DNA from: Halobacteria archaeon
GTDB taxonomy: Archaea; Halobacteriota; Syntropharchaeia; Alkanophagales; Methanospirareceae
Reading direction: 5' to 3'
Assembly (NCBI GenBank): GCA_029932715.1
Contig: JAOZPO010000045.1
Location: 1 to 9,451, forward strand
Length of the DNA: 9,451 bases
How positions within the stretch are numbered: the first letter of the stretch is position 1; each line of letters opens with the position of its first letter. This document shows positions 1-6,801 of the stretch, in pieces. The translations under genes and the position numbers were made by a program. Below the pieces are notes generated by a model. It was not told where the DNA came from, made no database searches, and saw only the letters and a list, made by a program, of their open reading frames with translations.

Positions 1-13
1 TTTCTGCTTTACT

Positions 14-27
14 GTGCATGCATGCAC
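14..27. repeat. Perfect 14-bp palindrome
   Basis: GTGCATGCATGCAC equals its own reverse complement and consists of alternating purines and pyrimidines. A GC-rich alternating tract follows immediately. It could be an operator for a gene to the left of the window, or simply a tandem of GCAT units. No function can be assigned from sequence alone. Confidence 0.5.
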
Positions 28-212
28 GCACCGCGCGCCGCATACATAGATACTTGCATTTGGTATAGATATGTGTGACTACTTTTATTACTTTCGGTTT
101 ATAAGCTGTTTATCTACCTTTAGCTTATCCTTCAAATCTTACACCTCACTCATAAAACAATGTCCGTAGCACTTGTCAAACCTTCCTTCACTAACCCTTT
201 TCTTTGGTAAAG

Positions 213-231
213 CTTTCTTTTTGAAAGAAAG
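213..231 (+). promoter_or_regulatory. Perfect 8-bp hairpin just before the kinase start codon
   Basis: CTTTCTTT (213-220), loop TTG, then AAAGAAAG (224-231) form an uninterrupted inverted repeat ending five bases before the ATG at 237. The only Shine-Dalgarno-like purine run before the kinase (GAAAGG) overlaps the right arm, so folding would hide it. This could be a translational control element, a protein-binding dyad, or the terminator of a gene to the left. The stem is AT-rich and therefore weak as RNA. Confidence 0.4.
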
Positions 232-236
232 GTTTT

Positions 237-788
237 ATGCTAATCGCCATCACGGGAACACCGGGCACGGGAAAGACAAGTGTATGCACAGCGCTCGGAC
301 TTGAATATATAGATATAAACAAGCTAATAGCAGATAAAAAGTTCTATACCGGTATAGATGCGGAAAGAGGCTCCTTTATCGCCGACCTCGATATGCTGAA
401 CGAATACCTGCTGCTGCTACAACGGGAAAAAACTCTTCTTGTTATAGAAAGCCACTTAGCACATCTCTTGAATCCTGAGGTAGCGATTGTGCTGCGTGCG
501 AATCCTTCTATTCTCGCTGCACGGCTAATGCAAAGAGGCTTTAGCGCGCGAAAAATAGCAGAGAATGTAGAAGCGGAAACGCTGGACGTTATATTAATAG
601 AAGCGGTAGAACTCTGCACTGTTGTGTACGAAGTAGATACAAGCGAAAAGAGCATAGCAGAAATAGCTGCTGTTGTACGCGCTATTATAGATGCAGAGAT
701 AGGAGGAGCACTCAGAAGCAAGAAAACGTTACGGGACAGGTATAAGCCCGGTTCCGTAGACTGGACTTGCTTAGATTATTCCGTTTAG
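237..788 (+). CDS. AK6/Fap7-like archaeal nucleotide kinase (putative adenylate kinase)
   Basis: A 183-aa P-loop kinase of the AK6 (hCINAP/Fap7) family. Family members interconvert ATP+AMP and 2 ADP, and in eukaryotes and archaea they also act in small ribosomal subunit maturation with uS11. Visible features: Walker A GTPGTGKT at residues 7-14; an NMP-binding region at about 23-75 with the ESHLAHLL segment (71-78), where the family has its second conserved motif; the lid/helix region RGFSARKIAENVEAE at 100-114; and the C-terminal YKPGSVDWT element (169-177), typical of archaeal members. The length is normal for the archaeal family. The ATG at 237 is preferred because the P-loop strand begins at residue 2. 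It is cytoplasmic and probably housekeeping. It converges on the minus-strand cluster and is unlikely to belong to it. Its last 77 bases are overlapped antisense by the neighbouring reading frame. Confidence 0.88.
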   Translation: MLIAITGTPGTGKTSVCTALGLEYIDINKLIADKKFYTGIDAERGSFIADLDMLNEYLLLLQREKTLLVIESHLAHLLNPEVAIVLRANPSILAARLMQRGFSARKIAENVEAETLDVILIEAVELCTVVYEVDTSEKSIAEIAAVVRAIIDAEIGGALRSKKTLRDRYKPGSVDWTCLDYSV

Positions 789-1236
789 CTAACCGCAAAT
801 TTGTACACGGCGTTTTGTAATCACAATCTTCAATATTACGGGCTGAAACTGACTTCCCCAGTTCTACCATCGCTTTTCTCGTCTCTTCCCCATCTCTCAA
901 TATCAGTTCCGAGGCTGTTTTCCTCGTCTCCCGTCCATCCTCCACTATCCTTCTCTGCATTTGCTCGCTGCTTAATTTTATATCCTCACTTACATCTTCA
1001 TGCACTTTACCTTCCAGCTTTACCGTCTCTACTGCCATTTCTGTCCCCATTTTCCTTAACTCTCGCGTGCTAAGATAATGGAATATACCTGTAATAATTA
1101 CAGAAACTACCACTGTCACTGCAACAGTAACGAAAGCCCAAAAAGCAGTTTCATTTAGCCCTTTTACCTCTGCTATTGCTTCTGCTTGTGCACTACCCAC
1201 CATTATTGCATGAAAAGCTACTATTATCACGACCAT
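712..1236 (-). CDS. Small membrane-anchored coiled-coil protein (gene F)
   Basis: No family recognised. A short hydrophobic N-terminus (about residues 2-18, ending SAQA) looks like a signal peptide or first membrane segment. A strong membrane helix follows at about 30-54. After it comes a charged helical segment to about residue 130, with a repeat of period 15: DGRETRK near 100 and DGEETRK near 115. I chose the ATG at 1236 because AGGGG lies 7 bases upstream; a GTG at 1239 is also possible. The last 45 or so residues are rich in Cys, Asn and Ser, unlike the rest, and run antisense into the kinase gene. In the adjacent frame a stop at 789-791 would end the protein exactly at the kinase stop, so a frameshift near 850 is possible. 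It is the last gene of the minus-strand cluster, 76 bp after gene E. A role beside the tubulin system is inferred from position only. Confidence 0.62.
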   Translation of the reverse strand: MVVIIVAFHAIMVGSAQAEAIAEVKGLNETAFWAFVTVAVTVVVSVIITGIFHYLSTRELRKMGTEMAVETVKLEGKVHEDVSEDIKLSSEQMQRRIVEDGRETRKTASELILRDGEETRKAMVELGKSVSARNIEDCDYKTPCTNLRLAKRNNLSKSSLRNRAYTCPVTFSCF

Positions 1237-1299
1237 CACAATGCCCCTAATTCACAATCTTCTTCCTTTCCAGACAATCAGCATCTTCCTCTTTTCTTG

Positions 1300-1307
1300 T
1301 TATAATA
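1300..1307 (-). promoter_or_regulatory. Possible internal TATA box before gene F
   Basis: On the minus strand the sequence reads TATTATAA, about 65 bases before the gene F start. This spacing would allow a start site near 1278 with a short leader. Together with the 76-bp gap, it suggests gene F may have its own promoter in addition to read-through from the operon. AT-rich octamers of this kind occur by chance, so confidence is low. Confidence 0.28.
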
Positions 1308-1312
1308 CAGCT

Positions 1313-2362
1313 TTATCTCGAACCCCTGATCCTATCAGCAATCGCCCTTATCTCATTCGCGAGCTCGTTCAAACTCGCTCTTAGCTTTAGCAGCTCTCTC
1401 GCCGTACCTCTTTGCTCTTCATCCGCACTGCGCGCTAATTTAGCCGAGATGGTATTGATTGAACTCGACTTCTCCGCTATTCTACCCGAAGTATCATCCA
1501 GCTCTGATGCTATCTCAGTCACGTCCACGCCCGTGCCGCCGCCACGCGAGACGTACACGTACACGAGTCCCGCACCTAACAGCAGCCCAAACAGTATCGC
1601 TACGATAACGTACAGCTCTACGGGTCGCGGCTCCGCGCCCACTGATAACTCCTTATAATGCTCTGATAACTTAGATGCCCAACCAGGGTGCCCTTCCTTA
1701 TATAAGTCCCTTATGTCCTCTTCCAGAGGGTAATACCCTATCTTCTCTTTCGCATCTTCTAAATTAGCATCCAGCTCACTTTTCGCCCTCTTTATCCCTT
1801 CATTCGTACAGAGGAACCTCATTGCCGGCTCTAACTTCTGTACTATCGTCTCTAACGTAGTAGCGTCTCGTGCTGTCATCCCAACCGTTAGCTCGACATA
1901 CACCTCTTCCTCACCTATACCATAGACGTCATAAGCATCAAAACCCGGCTCTTTTACTTTCGTTATCGGCTTTGGGACCTCGCCTGTCAATATTACCTTT
2001 GGTACCACGCGCTCATGCGCTTCCTTTCCCTTCCAGACTATCCAGTTAGCCGAATGAGATAGATTATCGCCGAATTTCCATTCCGGATTATCCAGATTTG
2101 TCCTCAATTCTAACACATAATCATCTAAAATCGGATTACCGGTCTTACCCAGATATATATGGAATTCCAGCATATCACCTTCTAATTGCTCACTATCCAG
2201 AATGTCCGTGTAGTTATTCTCAATTCCTGTATCTAAGTTACGAACATACGACTTGTCCTCGTCCAGCTTCAGCACTTCCTGAACGGCAGCAGCTTCTACA
2301 ACTAAAAGCAAAACTGCAAGTAGTGCCAGAACGGCAAGCGGAAAATATAAACAGCGGCTCAA
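1313..2362 (-). CDS. Single-pass envelope protein with ectodomain and helical cytoplasmic tail (gene E)
   Basis: 349 aa, no family recognised. Signal peptide at about residues 1-25 (hydrophobic core, then EAAA); an extracytoplasmic domain at about 27-245, whose first part looks beta-rich (HIYLGKTGNP, DVYGIGEEEVYVELTVG) and whose second part is helical; one membrane helix at about 249-271; and a cytoplasmic tail of about 78 residues predicted as a long amphipathic helix. The start is TTG: its codon overlaps the stop of gene D in the string TTGA, GGGAGG lies 8 bases upstream, and only this start keeps the signal peptide. The topology (outside domain, inside helix) suits a receptor or anchor linking a cytoplasmic polymer, plausibly the tubulin-like product of gene D just upstream, to the cell surface. 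That link is inference from coupling and topology. Confidence 0.8.
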   Translation of the reverse strand: MSRCLYFPLAVLALLAVLLLVVEAAAVQEVLKLDEDKSYVRNLDTGIENNYTDILDSEQLEGDMLEFHIYLGKTGNPILDDYVLELRTNLDNPEWKFGDNLSHSANWIVWKGKEAHERVVPKVILTGEVPKPITKVKEPGFDAYDVYGIGEEEVYVELTVGMTARDATTLETIVQKLEPAMRFLCTNEGIKRAKSELDANLEDAKEKIGYYPLEEDIRDLYKEGHPGWASKLSEHYKELSVGAEPRPVELYVIVAILFGLLLGAGLVYVYVSRGGGTGVDVTEIASELDDTSGRIAEKSSSINTISAKLARSADEEQRGTARELLKLRASLNELANEIRAIADRIRGSR

Positions 2363-5046
2363 TCTCCTCGCCTCCCTATATCAAGCGATAAATCCGGCAG
2401 TTCTACGCCTGCACCTTTACGCTCTTCCTGTGCCTCATGCTCTACTTCTACACCTTCTGATTCCGTTATTACCTTCAGTTCCTTTAACGACGTTAACATC
2501 GTTGCAATAGGGCTATTCAGCTCTCTTATCCCTTTCACCACTTTCATACTGCTCTCTCGTATCCGTGCAATCTCGGTCTCCGCTTTTGTTAGCTGTCTTA
2601 TCACACCTGAACTGGTCGCGTCAGAGGGTATAGTACCGAGGAATGTTTTCGCGTTCTCCACGAACGCTTCTATCTCTTTACCGAAGCTATTTGACATATC
2701 CTCTATCCGGTCAAGCAATATCTCCATGTTTCGCGTCGCGTCCTCTATCATCCGCAGCATCTTCACCGCCTTGTCTTCCGCCGGTCGCCCGGCATCCGCA
2801 CCTCTCAATCGTGACGTTAATTCGTCCAGCTCCTCTTTCAGGTGCGTAAAGCCCCGCCCCGCCTCTTTCGTCCACTGCTTCACCTTCTCCATGTTCTTAC
2901 TTGCAGTCTCAAGCTCGTGAACCAGCATTGTTAGGTTCGCTACCGTGTAGCTCTCTGGAACCCGCACATCCTTTATAGCTCCCGCAATGTCCAGCCCGAC
3001 TAACAAATCGTCAAACATCTTCAAGCATTGCGCAAGCACGATAGGAACGTTATCCCAGATTACTTGTGGCTCTATTACCTCGTAATTCGCCCAGAAAGTC
3101 GTCACCATATCCCTGTTCTTATCTTCCGCGCCGGGCGTGTAAGGCATACCAGTAATCACGGAAAACGGCTTATTAGTACCAAAAAAGAGCGAGTGATGCC
3201 TTTGCAGCTTAGAGAAATCGCTTTCTTTATACGCTTTCTCTATCCATTCAAGCTCACGCAGCCGCGGCGGCACACCGGGACCGGCAGCCCATGGTTGCAG
3301 TCCTATCATAAGCGTGTATATAGCAAAACTGTGTGCACGTGCCGGCGCATCTAATTTCAGAACGTCCGCATCTTTTGCAAATCGTTCGGTCACCATGCTC
3401 TTGAACGCGCCACCACCGAGCCGAGCATCGTCAAAATTATCCGCTCTCGTACTCAATACCGCGATGAAATGCCCGAACTTCTCCGCCTCATTCACTACAT
3501 TCCCCTGCGCATCCACGGTAAGGAATCCGTAGTCGTTGAGGATGTCTATATAATTCGATGCCATGATATTCTCGATTGCATGCCTGTAATTCAGCATTGG
3601 ATTGAATATAACGTCCCCTTCGTTTATCGGTGCGTGAGTCCAGCGGAAATACTCGTCCTCACGCGCCAGTCGCTTCATAATGTCTAAGAACGGTAGGTTC
3701 TTCAGGTCCTCCCTGCTCTTCTTTAAATCGCGCACCTCTTCTTCTGATAACTCTATCTGGTGATAGCTTCGCGTGTTCACCGGCGTTGTTATCTGCCGTA
3801 GCAGTTTGTTCTTTAACGCGTCCAGCCGTTCCAATTTACGCTCCATCACCCGCTTCTCCTCTTCTGAATCACTTACCCGTATCTCGAGGTTGAACACGCC
3901 TTCTTTCAAATCCGATAACTTACGCTTCGCTCTGTCCAGTTTCGCCTTCGCATCCACGGTTGCTTTTGTATTCACATGTGACAGCAGTCCACTCGCCGAT
4001 TCGTACTTAGCTATCTCGCGCTGGACTTCTTTTATCCTGCCTTCAAACCTCTCCAGTTCACCACGTTGCAAATCTATTTTCCCTCTTATATCCGCTGTTT
4101 TCGCCTCTATCTCTACCAGCCTCTGTCTGACTACCGGTATCTCGTCCTCTATGTCATAATATAGGAACAATTTATCTGTGGGGAATACGCACTCGTAATA
4201 GCCCAAGGAATCAAACCTGTTTTCATAGCCCCTTGCCCTGTTCTGCAGGTCGTTGAGGTCGAGCCATTTACCCTTCGTCTCTACTGATCCTCCAGGTAGG
4301 AATCCAAGGTCGAGAAGGAACCTTGGTATCGCTCTCTCCAGTTCCTCATCCCTGTTCTGACCCTGAAGGTCACGCCCTAAAAGGAAGAACAACTTGAAAG
4401 GATTTGAATAATTCTTGTCGTCTATTATGACGTCTTTTGCGTGCGACATGAGGAAATGAAGCTCTTTCATTGTTCCTAAAGCATTAGCAGTCGGGAGCAC
4501 GGATTCCTTACTCGAAGGCAGAATACCAATTCCAAACATCACCGGTTGTGACCCAAACTGTTTGGAAATCCAATCCCGGATGTCTATTGCAATGTCGAGC
4601 AGCATACTCGAGCCCGTACCACCGCCGAATGCGCATACCATCAATATGAAGAAGTCTTTACCTCCGGTTCGGTTCCGCAACTCAGACGCTGCTGTCCCTA
4701 TCGCACTGAATATCCGCTCGCGATGCACGTTATACATCGCCCTGCCGTATATTCGATGCTGACCACAGCCCGCGCCGGCAGCCGCAAGATACGGATCGGG
4801 TAACCATCTGTTCGCGTTCTTCATCAATACCGTATCCGGCCTGTTCAGTACTATCTTCCTCCGCTCTTCTACTTCTGTGCACGCATTTGCTGATGCCTGA
4901 TCGGTATCAATAATCAAAAACTCCTCATTCTTCGGCACCTTCCCTGTCTTTGCCTTTAGCATTCTCAACAGGTTATTTACTATACTGCCTCCTTGACCCC
5001 CTATACCTATTACTATCCGGTTTACCGTATCCTCCCCCGTCTCCAT
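2359..5046 (-). CDS. Tubulin/FtsZ-superfamily GTPase with large coiled-coil insertion (gene D)
   Basis: 895 aa, much longer than FtsZ (about 350-400) but in the range of the Pfam 'Tubulin_2/Tubulin like' group. GTPase domain at about residues 8-300: glycine-rich loop GIGGQGGS (14-21), LIIDTDQ (44-50), T3-like GAGCGQ (91-96), and the superfamily signature GGGTGSS (141-147) for phosphate binding. The segment WLDLNDL (261-267) fits the T7 catalytic loop NxDxxD, with Asp263 and Asp266 in the two acidic positions. A charged coiled coil follows at about 302-445, then a mixed domain (about 450-700) that may complete the C-terminal subdomain, then more long helices (700-860), an acidic linker and a short terminal peptide LPDLSLDIGRR. 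No membrane segment is visible, so it is cytoplasmic. AAGGAGGT in the end of gene C lies 14 bases before this ATG, and no better in-frame start exists. Expected to bind GTP and probably polymerise; the latter is family inference. Confidence 0.85.
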   Translation of the reverse strand: METGEDTVNRIVIGIGGQGGSIVNNLLRMLKAKTGKVPKNEEFLIIDTDQASANACTEVEERRKIVLNRPDTVLMKNANRWLPDPYLAAAGAGCGQHRIYGRAMYNVHRERIFSAIGTAASELRNRTGGKDFFILMVCAFGGGTGSSMLLDIAIDIRDWISKQFGSQPVMFGIGILPSSKESVLPTANALGTMKELHFLMSHAKDVIIDDKNYSNPFKLFFLLGRDLQGQNRDEELERAIPRFLLDLGFLPGGSVETKGKWLDLNDLQNRARGYENRFDSLGYYECVFPTDKLFLYYDIEDEIPVVRQRLVEIEAKTADIRGKIDLQRGELERFEGRIKEVQREIAKYESASGLLSHVNTKATVDAKAKLDRAKRKLSDLKEGVFNLEIRVSDSEEEKRVMERKLERLDALKNKLLRQITTPVNTRSYHQIELSEEEVRDLKKSREDLKNLPFLDIMKRLAREDEYFRWTHAPINEGDVIFNPMLNYRHAIENIMASNYIDILNDYGFLTVDAQGNVVNEAEKFGHFIAVLSTRADNFDDARLGGGAFKSMVTERFAKDADVLKLDAPARAHSFAIYTLMIGLQPWAAGPGVPPRLRELEWIEKAYKESDFSKLQRHHSLFFGTNKPFSVITGMPYTPGAEDKNRDMVTTFWANYEVIEPQVIWDNVPIVLAQCLKMFDDLLVGLDIAGAIKDVRVPESYTVANLTMLVHELETASKNMEKVKQWTKEAGRGFTHLKEELDELTSRLRGADAGRPAEDKAVKMLRMIEDATRNMEILLDRIEDMSNSFGKEIEAFVENAKTFLGTIPSDATSSGVIRQLTKAETEIARIRESSMKVVKGIRELNSPIATMLTSLKELKVITESEGVEVEHEAQEERKGAGVELPDLSLDIGRRGD
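2371..2376 (-). promoter_or_regulatory. Ribosome binding site that decides the TTG start of gene E
   Basis: On the minus strand GGGAGG lies inside the last codons of gene D, 8 bases before the TTG at 2362. No ATG near here would retain the signal peptide. The site and the 4-base TTGA overlap indicate translational coupling of D and E. Confidence 0.6.
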
Positions 5047-5056
5047 ACCCCTGCTA

Positions 5057-5497
5057 TCATACCTCCTTATCTTTCGATTCGTAATCCATCATCTTCGTCT
5101 TTATCGCGTTCATCTCATCGTCAAAGTGCTCTATTTCCATCTCACTTCCTCTTATATCGCTGTCAATACCGGAAACCGCACTATCTATGCCTTTCGCCGC
5201 GCTGATAATCCTCTTCGCTGCCTTCTCCCCCTTGAGCCATACCATAATTCCAATTACTGCCAGTATAATACCAACAGCAAGCAACAGATATATCACAATA
5301 AGTGCAGCCGGTTTGGATAAAGAACCGAGTATCTTATCCCTATATTCACTCAACACAAAGGCGATAGTGGCGCATAGTACGCCGATGACCGGCATAAGAA
5401 GTAGCATCTTGTCCACTTTCAACTTTATCAGCATCAACGCTGCTTCCACAATTATCAACAGAACAACGACAAGTATTCCTATACTCAATTGATCCAT
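5057..5497 (-). CDS. Small three-TM protein with cytoplasmic helical tail (gene C)
   Basis: 146 aa from the chosen start, no family recognised. Three membrane helices at about residues 5-25, 32-50 and 65-88. The positive loop after the first (KLKVDK) and the positive run after the third (KGEKAAKR) indicate N-terminus out and C-terminus in. The remaining 57 residues form a charged amphipathic helix with spaced Ile/Met positions, suitable for pairing with another coiled coil. The ATG at 5497 is preferred over one at 5503 because GGGGG lies 7-8 bases before it. It lies between genes B and D, and its stop codon is 10 bases from the start of D. A role as a membrane tether or adaptor for the D polymer is inferred from this. 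Confidence 0.75.
   Translation of the reverse strand: MDQLSIGILVVVLLIIVEAALMLIKLKVDKMLLLMPVIGVLCATIAFVLSEYRDKILGSLSKPAALIVIYLLLAVGIILAVIGIMVWLKGEKAAKRIISAAKGIDSAVSGIDSDIRGSEMEIEHFDDEMNAIKTKMMDYESKDKEV
5061..5068 (-). promoter_or_regulatory. Strong Shine-Dalgarno for gene D, inside the end of gene C
   Basis: On the minus strand AAGGAGGT is the best ribosome binding site in the window. It occupies the last codons of gene C, before its TGA stop at 5057-5059. The gap to the gene D ATG is 14 bases, longer than usual, and a nearer ATG directly after it is out of frame. This suggests that terminating ribosomes on gene C feed gene D. Confidence 0.6.
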
Positions 5498-5529
5498 AGT
5501 CATGACCCCCGGTACATATTTCTAAATAA

Positions 5530-6801
5530 TTATTGCTTCGCTTTTATATACTTTAACCTTTCGGAATCATACAGAAACCGTGAATGCGCATCTGATGCTA
5601 ATAGCCTATATCTGCGCACGAAGTCTTTGAGGTCGGACGTAGGCATTGACTTGAGTTCCTCTGTCTCGCTCATCTTAGCTCGTGTCCAGTATTCCACGGG
5701 ATATAAATCCGTTGTCGGGTTCTCCTTCAGTATCTCCTCTTCTGTATCGAATATACCTTTATAAACTGATTCCAGAGCGCTTATGGCTAATTTTAGTAGC
5801 GTATCGCCATAGCCCCGCAGCTTGCGCATCTGCGCAGGTAGCATACAGCCCTCTATTTTTACCCGTAACTCCTCTATCTCCTCTTTCGCACCCTCTTCTG
5901 CTTTGTCCAGAACCTCAACTACCACTTCTGTCAAGGCAAGCGTGTCCTGTTTATACTGTACAAACACGCCCTCAAGCATCTTGCTCAATCTTACAATCAC
6001 GCTATTCAATAGTTTCGATGCGCTCTCGTAGTTTCCGCTCTCTATGCTGTGTTCGACCATCTTCAGGTCGGTTCTTACTCTGGCAGTATCCGCATTTGCC
6101 TTCTCTCGCACTTCCGATTCTAAGCCGTGTGCATCATGCAGACATGCTCTCAACGCTTCCTCTATGATTGATACCAGCTCATTCATGAACATAGAGAGTT
6201 CAAGGGAGTCCTTCCTCATGTTCTCCTCCTCTGTTATCTTTGTTTCTATCTGCTCTATCTCACCGTGAATATACTCGTATCCTGCATCTTCAAGCGTTTT
6301 TAGTGCCGCCTGATATGCTCTACATCTGTCTACTACCCGTGAATAAAGTACGATTTCATGTCGCTCTCTTATGTCCTCAAACATCTTAGTTAGCCATTCA
6401 ACATCGGCAAAAGCCACGTTCCTTTGTCTCGCTCTGTCCATCCTGACCCAGCCGTTTACCTCGCAACCCAGTTCACTTAAACCCTGCTTTATCTTAGCCA
6501 GCTCATCACGGAATTCTTTCGTGCTTATATCGTATTTATGCTCGAAATCATGTAGAATCCGCATCTGTTCTACGTATCTGTTCGCTATCCCTTCCACGTC
6601 TCGCGTCATCACCTTCTCCCTTACGCTTCCTTTCCGTACCGTAACGAGGTAGCGAGCCAAAAATGCCACTCCTATCATCGCAGGGATGAAGATAAGGATA
6701 ATGGTTATCGCAACGTCCGACCCTGTGCTGAAGAGAATGAAGATACCAAGTGCAATCAATCCTAAAAGCACTACGGGAACAAGTATATTATATCTCCCCA
6801 T
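5530..6801 (-). CDS. Two-TM protein with long helical cytoplasmic domain (gene B)
   Basis: 423 aa from the ATG at 6801, preferred over a TTG at 6807 because AAGGGG lies 8 bases upstream of it. Two membrane helices at about residues 6-25 and 30-51 are joined by a short outside loop; the basic stretch after the second (ARYLVTVRKG) places the remaining 370 residues inside. That domain is almost entirely alpha-helical and charged, with coiled-coil-like stretches at about 160-200, 225-300 and 300-345. I recognise no family. A membrane anchor plus a long helical rod next to an FtsZ relative resembles the design of the bacterial FtsZ regulator EzrA, but I see no sequence match and claim only similar architecture. 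The start lies inside the end of gene A (14-base overlap), so the two are translationally coupled. Confidence 0.8.
   Translation of the reverse strand: MGRYNILVPVVLLGLIALGIFILFSTGSDVAITIILIFIPAMIGVAFLARYLVTVRKGSVREKVMTRDVEGIANRYVEQMRILHDFEHKYDISTKEFRDELAKIKQGLSELGCEVNGWVRMDRARQRNVAFADVEWLTKMFEDIRERHEIVLYSRVVDRCRAYQAALKTLEDAGYEYIHGEIEQIETKITEEENMRKDSLELSMFMNELVSIIEEALRACLHDAHGLESEVREKANADTARVRTDLKMVEHSIESGNYESASKLLNSVIVRLSKMLEGVFVQYKQDTLALTEVVVEVLDKAEEGAKEEIEELRVKIEGCMLPAQMRKLRGYGDTLLKLAISALESVYKGIFDTEEEILKENPTTDLYPVEYWTRAKMSETEELKSMPTSDLKDFVRRYRLLASDAHSRFLYDSERLKYIKAKQ

Larger units (their letters stand above)
1..236. other. Non-coding upstream region
   Basis: No convincing gene is present. 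The stretch holds a perfect palindrome (14-27) followed by a GC-rich alternating run (about 28-41), a TATA-like TTTATAAG on the + strand at 98-105, and a perfect hairpin directly before the kinase gene (213-231). If the TATA-like element is used, transcription would start near 130 and leave a leader of roughly 100 nt before the start codon at 237. A 16-codon reading frame (160-210) lies in that leader, but nothing supports its translation. Confidence 0.6.

Noticed and set aside
160..210. 16-codon + strand frame ahead of the kinase hairpin, a possible leader peptide
   Set aside because: No ribosome binding site, no run of regulatory codons, and short frames of this size are expected by chance.
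801..1073. 90-aa + strand reading frame
   Set aside because: Antisense to gene F; Pro/Ser/Leu-rich translation typical of the reverse of a charged coiled coil, and no start signals.
3773..4159. 128-aa + strand reading frame
   Set aside because: Antisense to the coiled coil of gene D; the Ser/Phe-rich content is the mirror of Glu/Lys codons.
2359..5046. Gene D as an SMC/Rad50-like coiled-coil ATPase
   Set aside because: The N-terminal half lacks a Walker A P-loop and an ABC signature, and instead carries the tubulin signature GGGTGSS with the accompanying glycine-rich loops.
5682..6167. 161-aa + strand reading frame
   Set aside because: Lies wholly antisense to gene B, with Ser/Arg/Pro/Leu-rich shadow composition and no recognisable domain.
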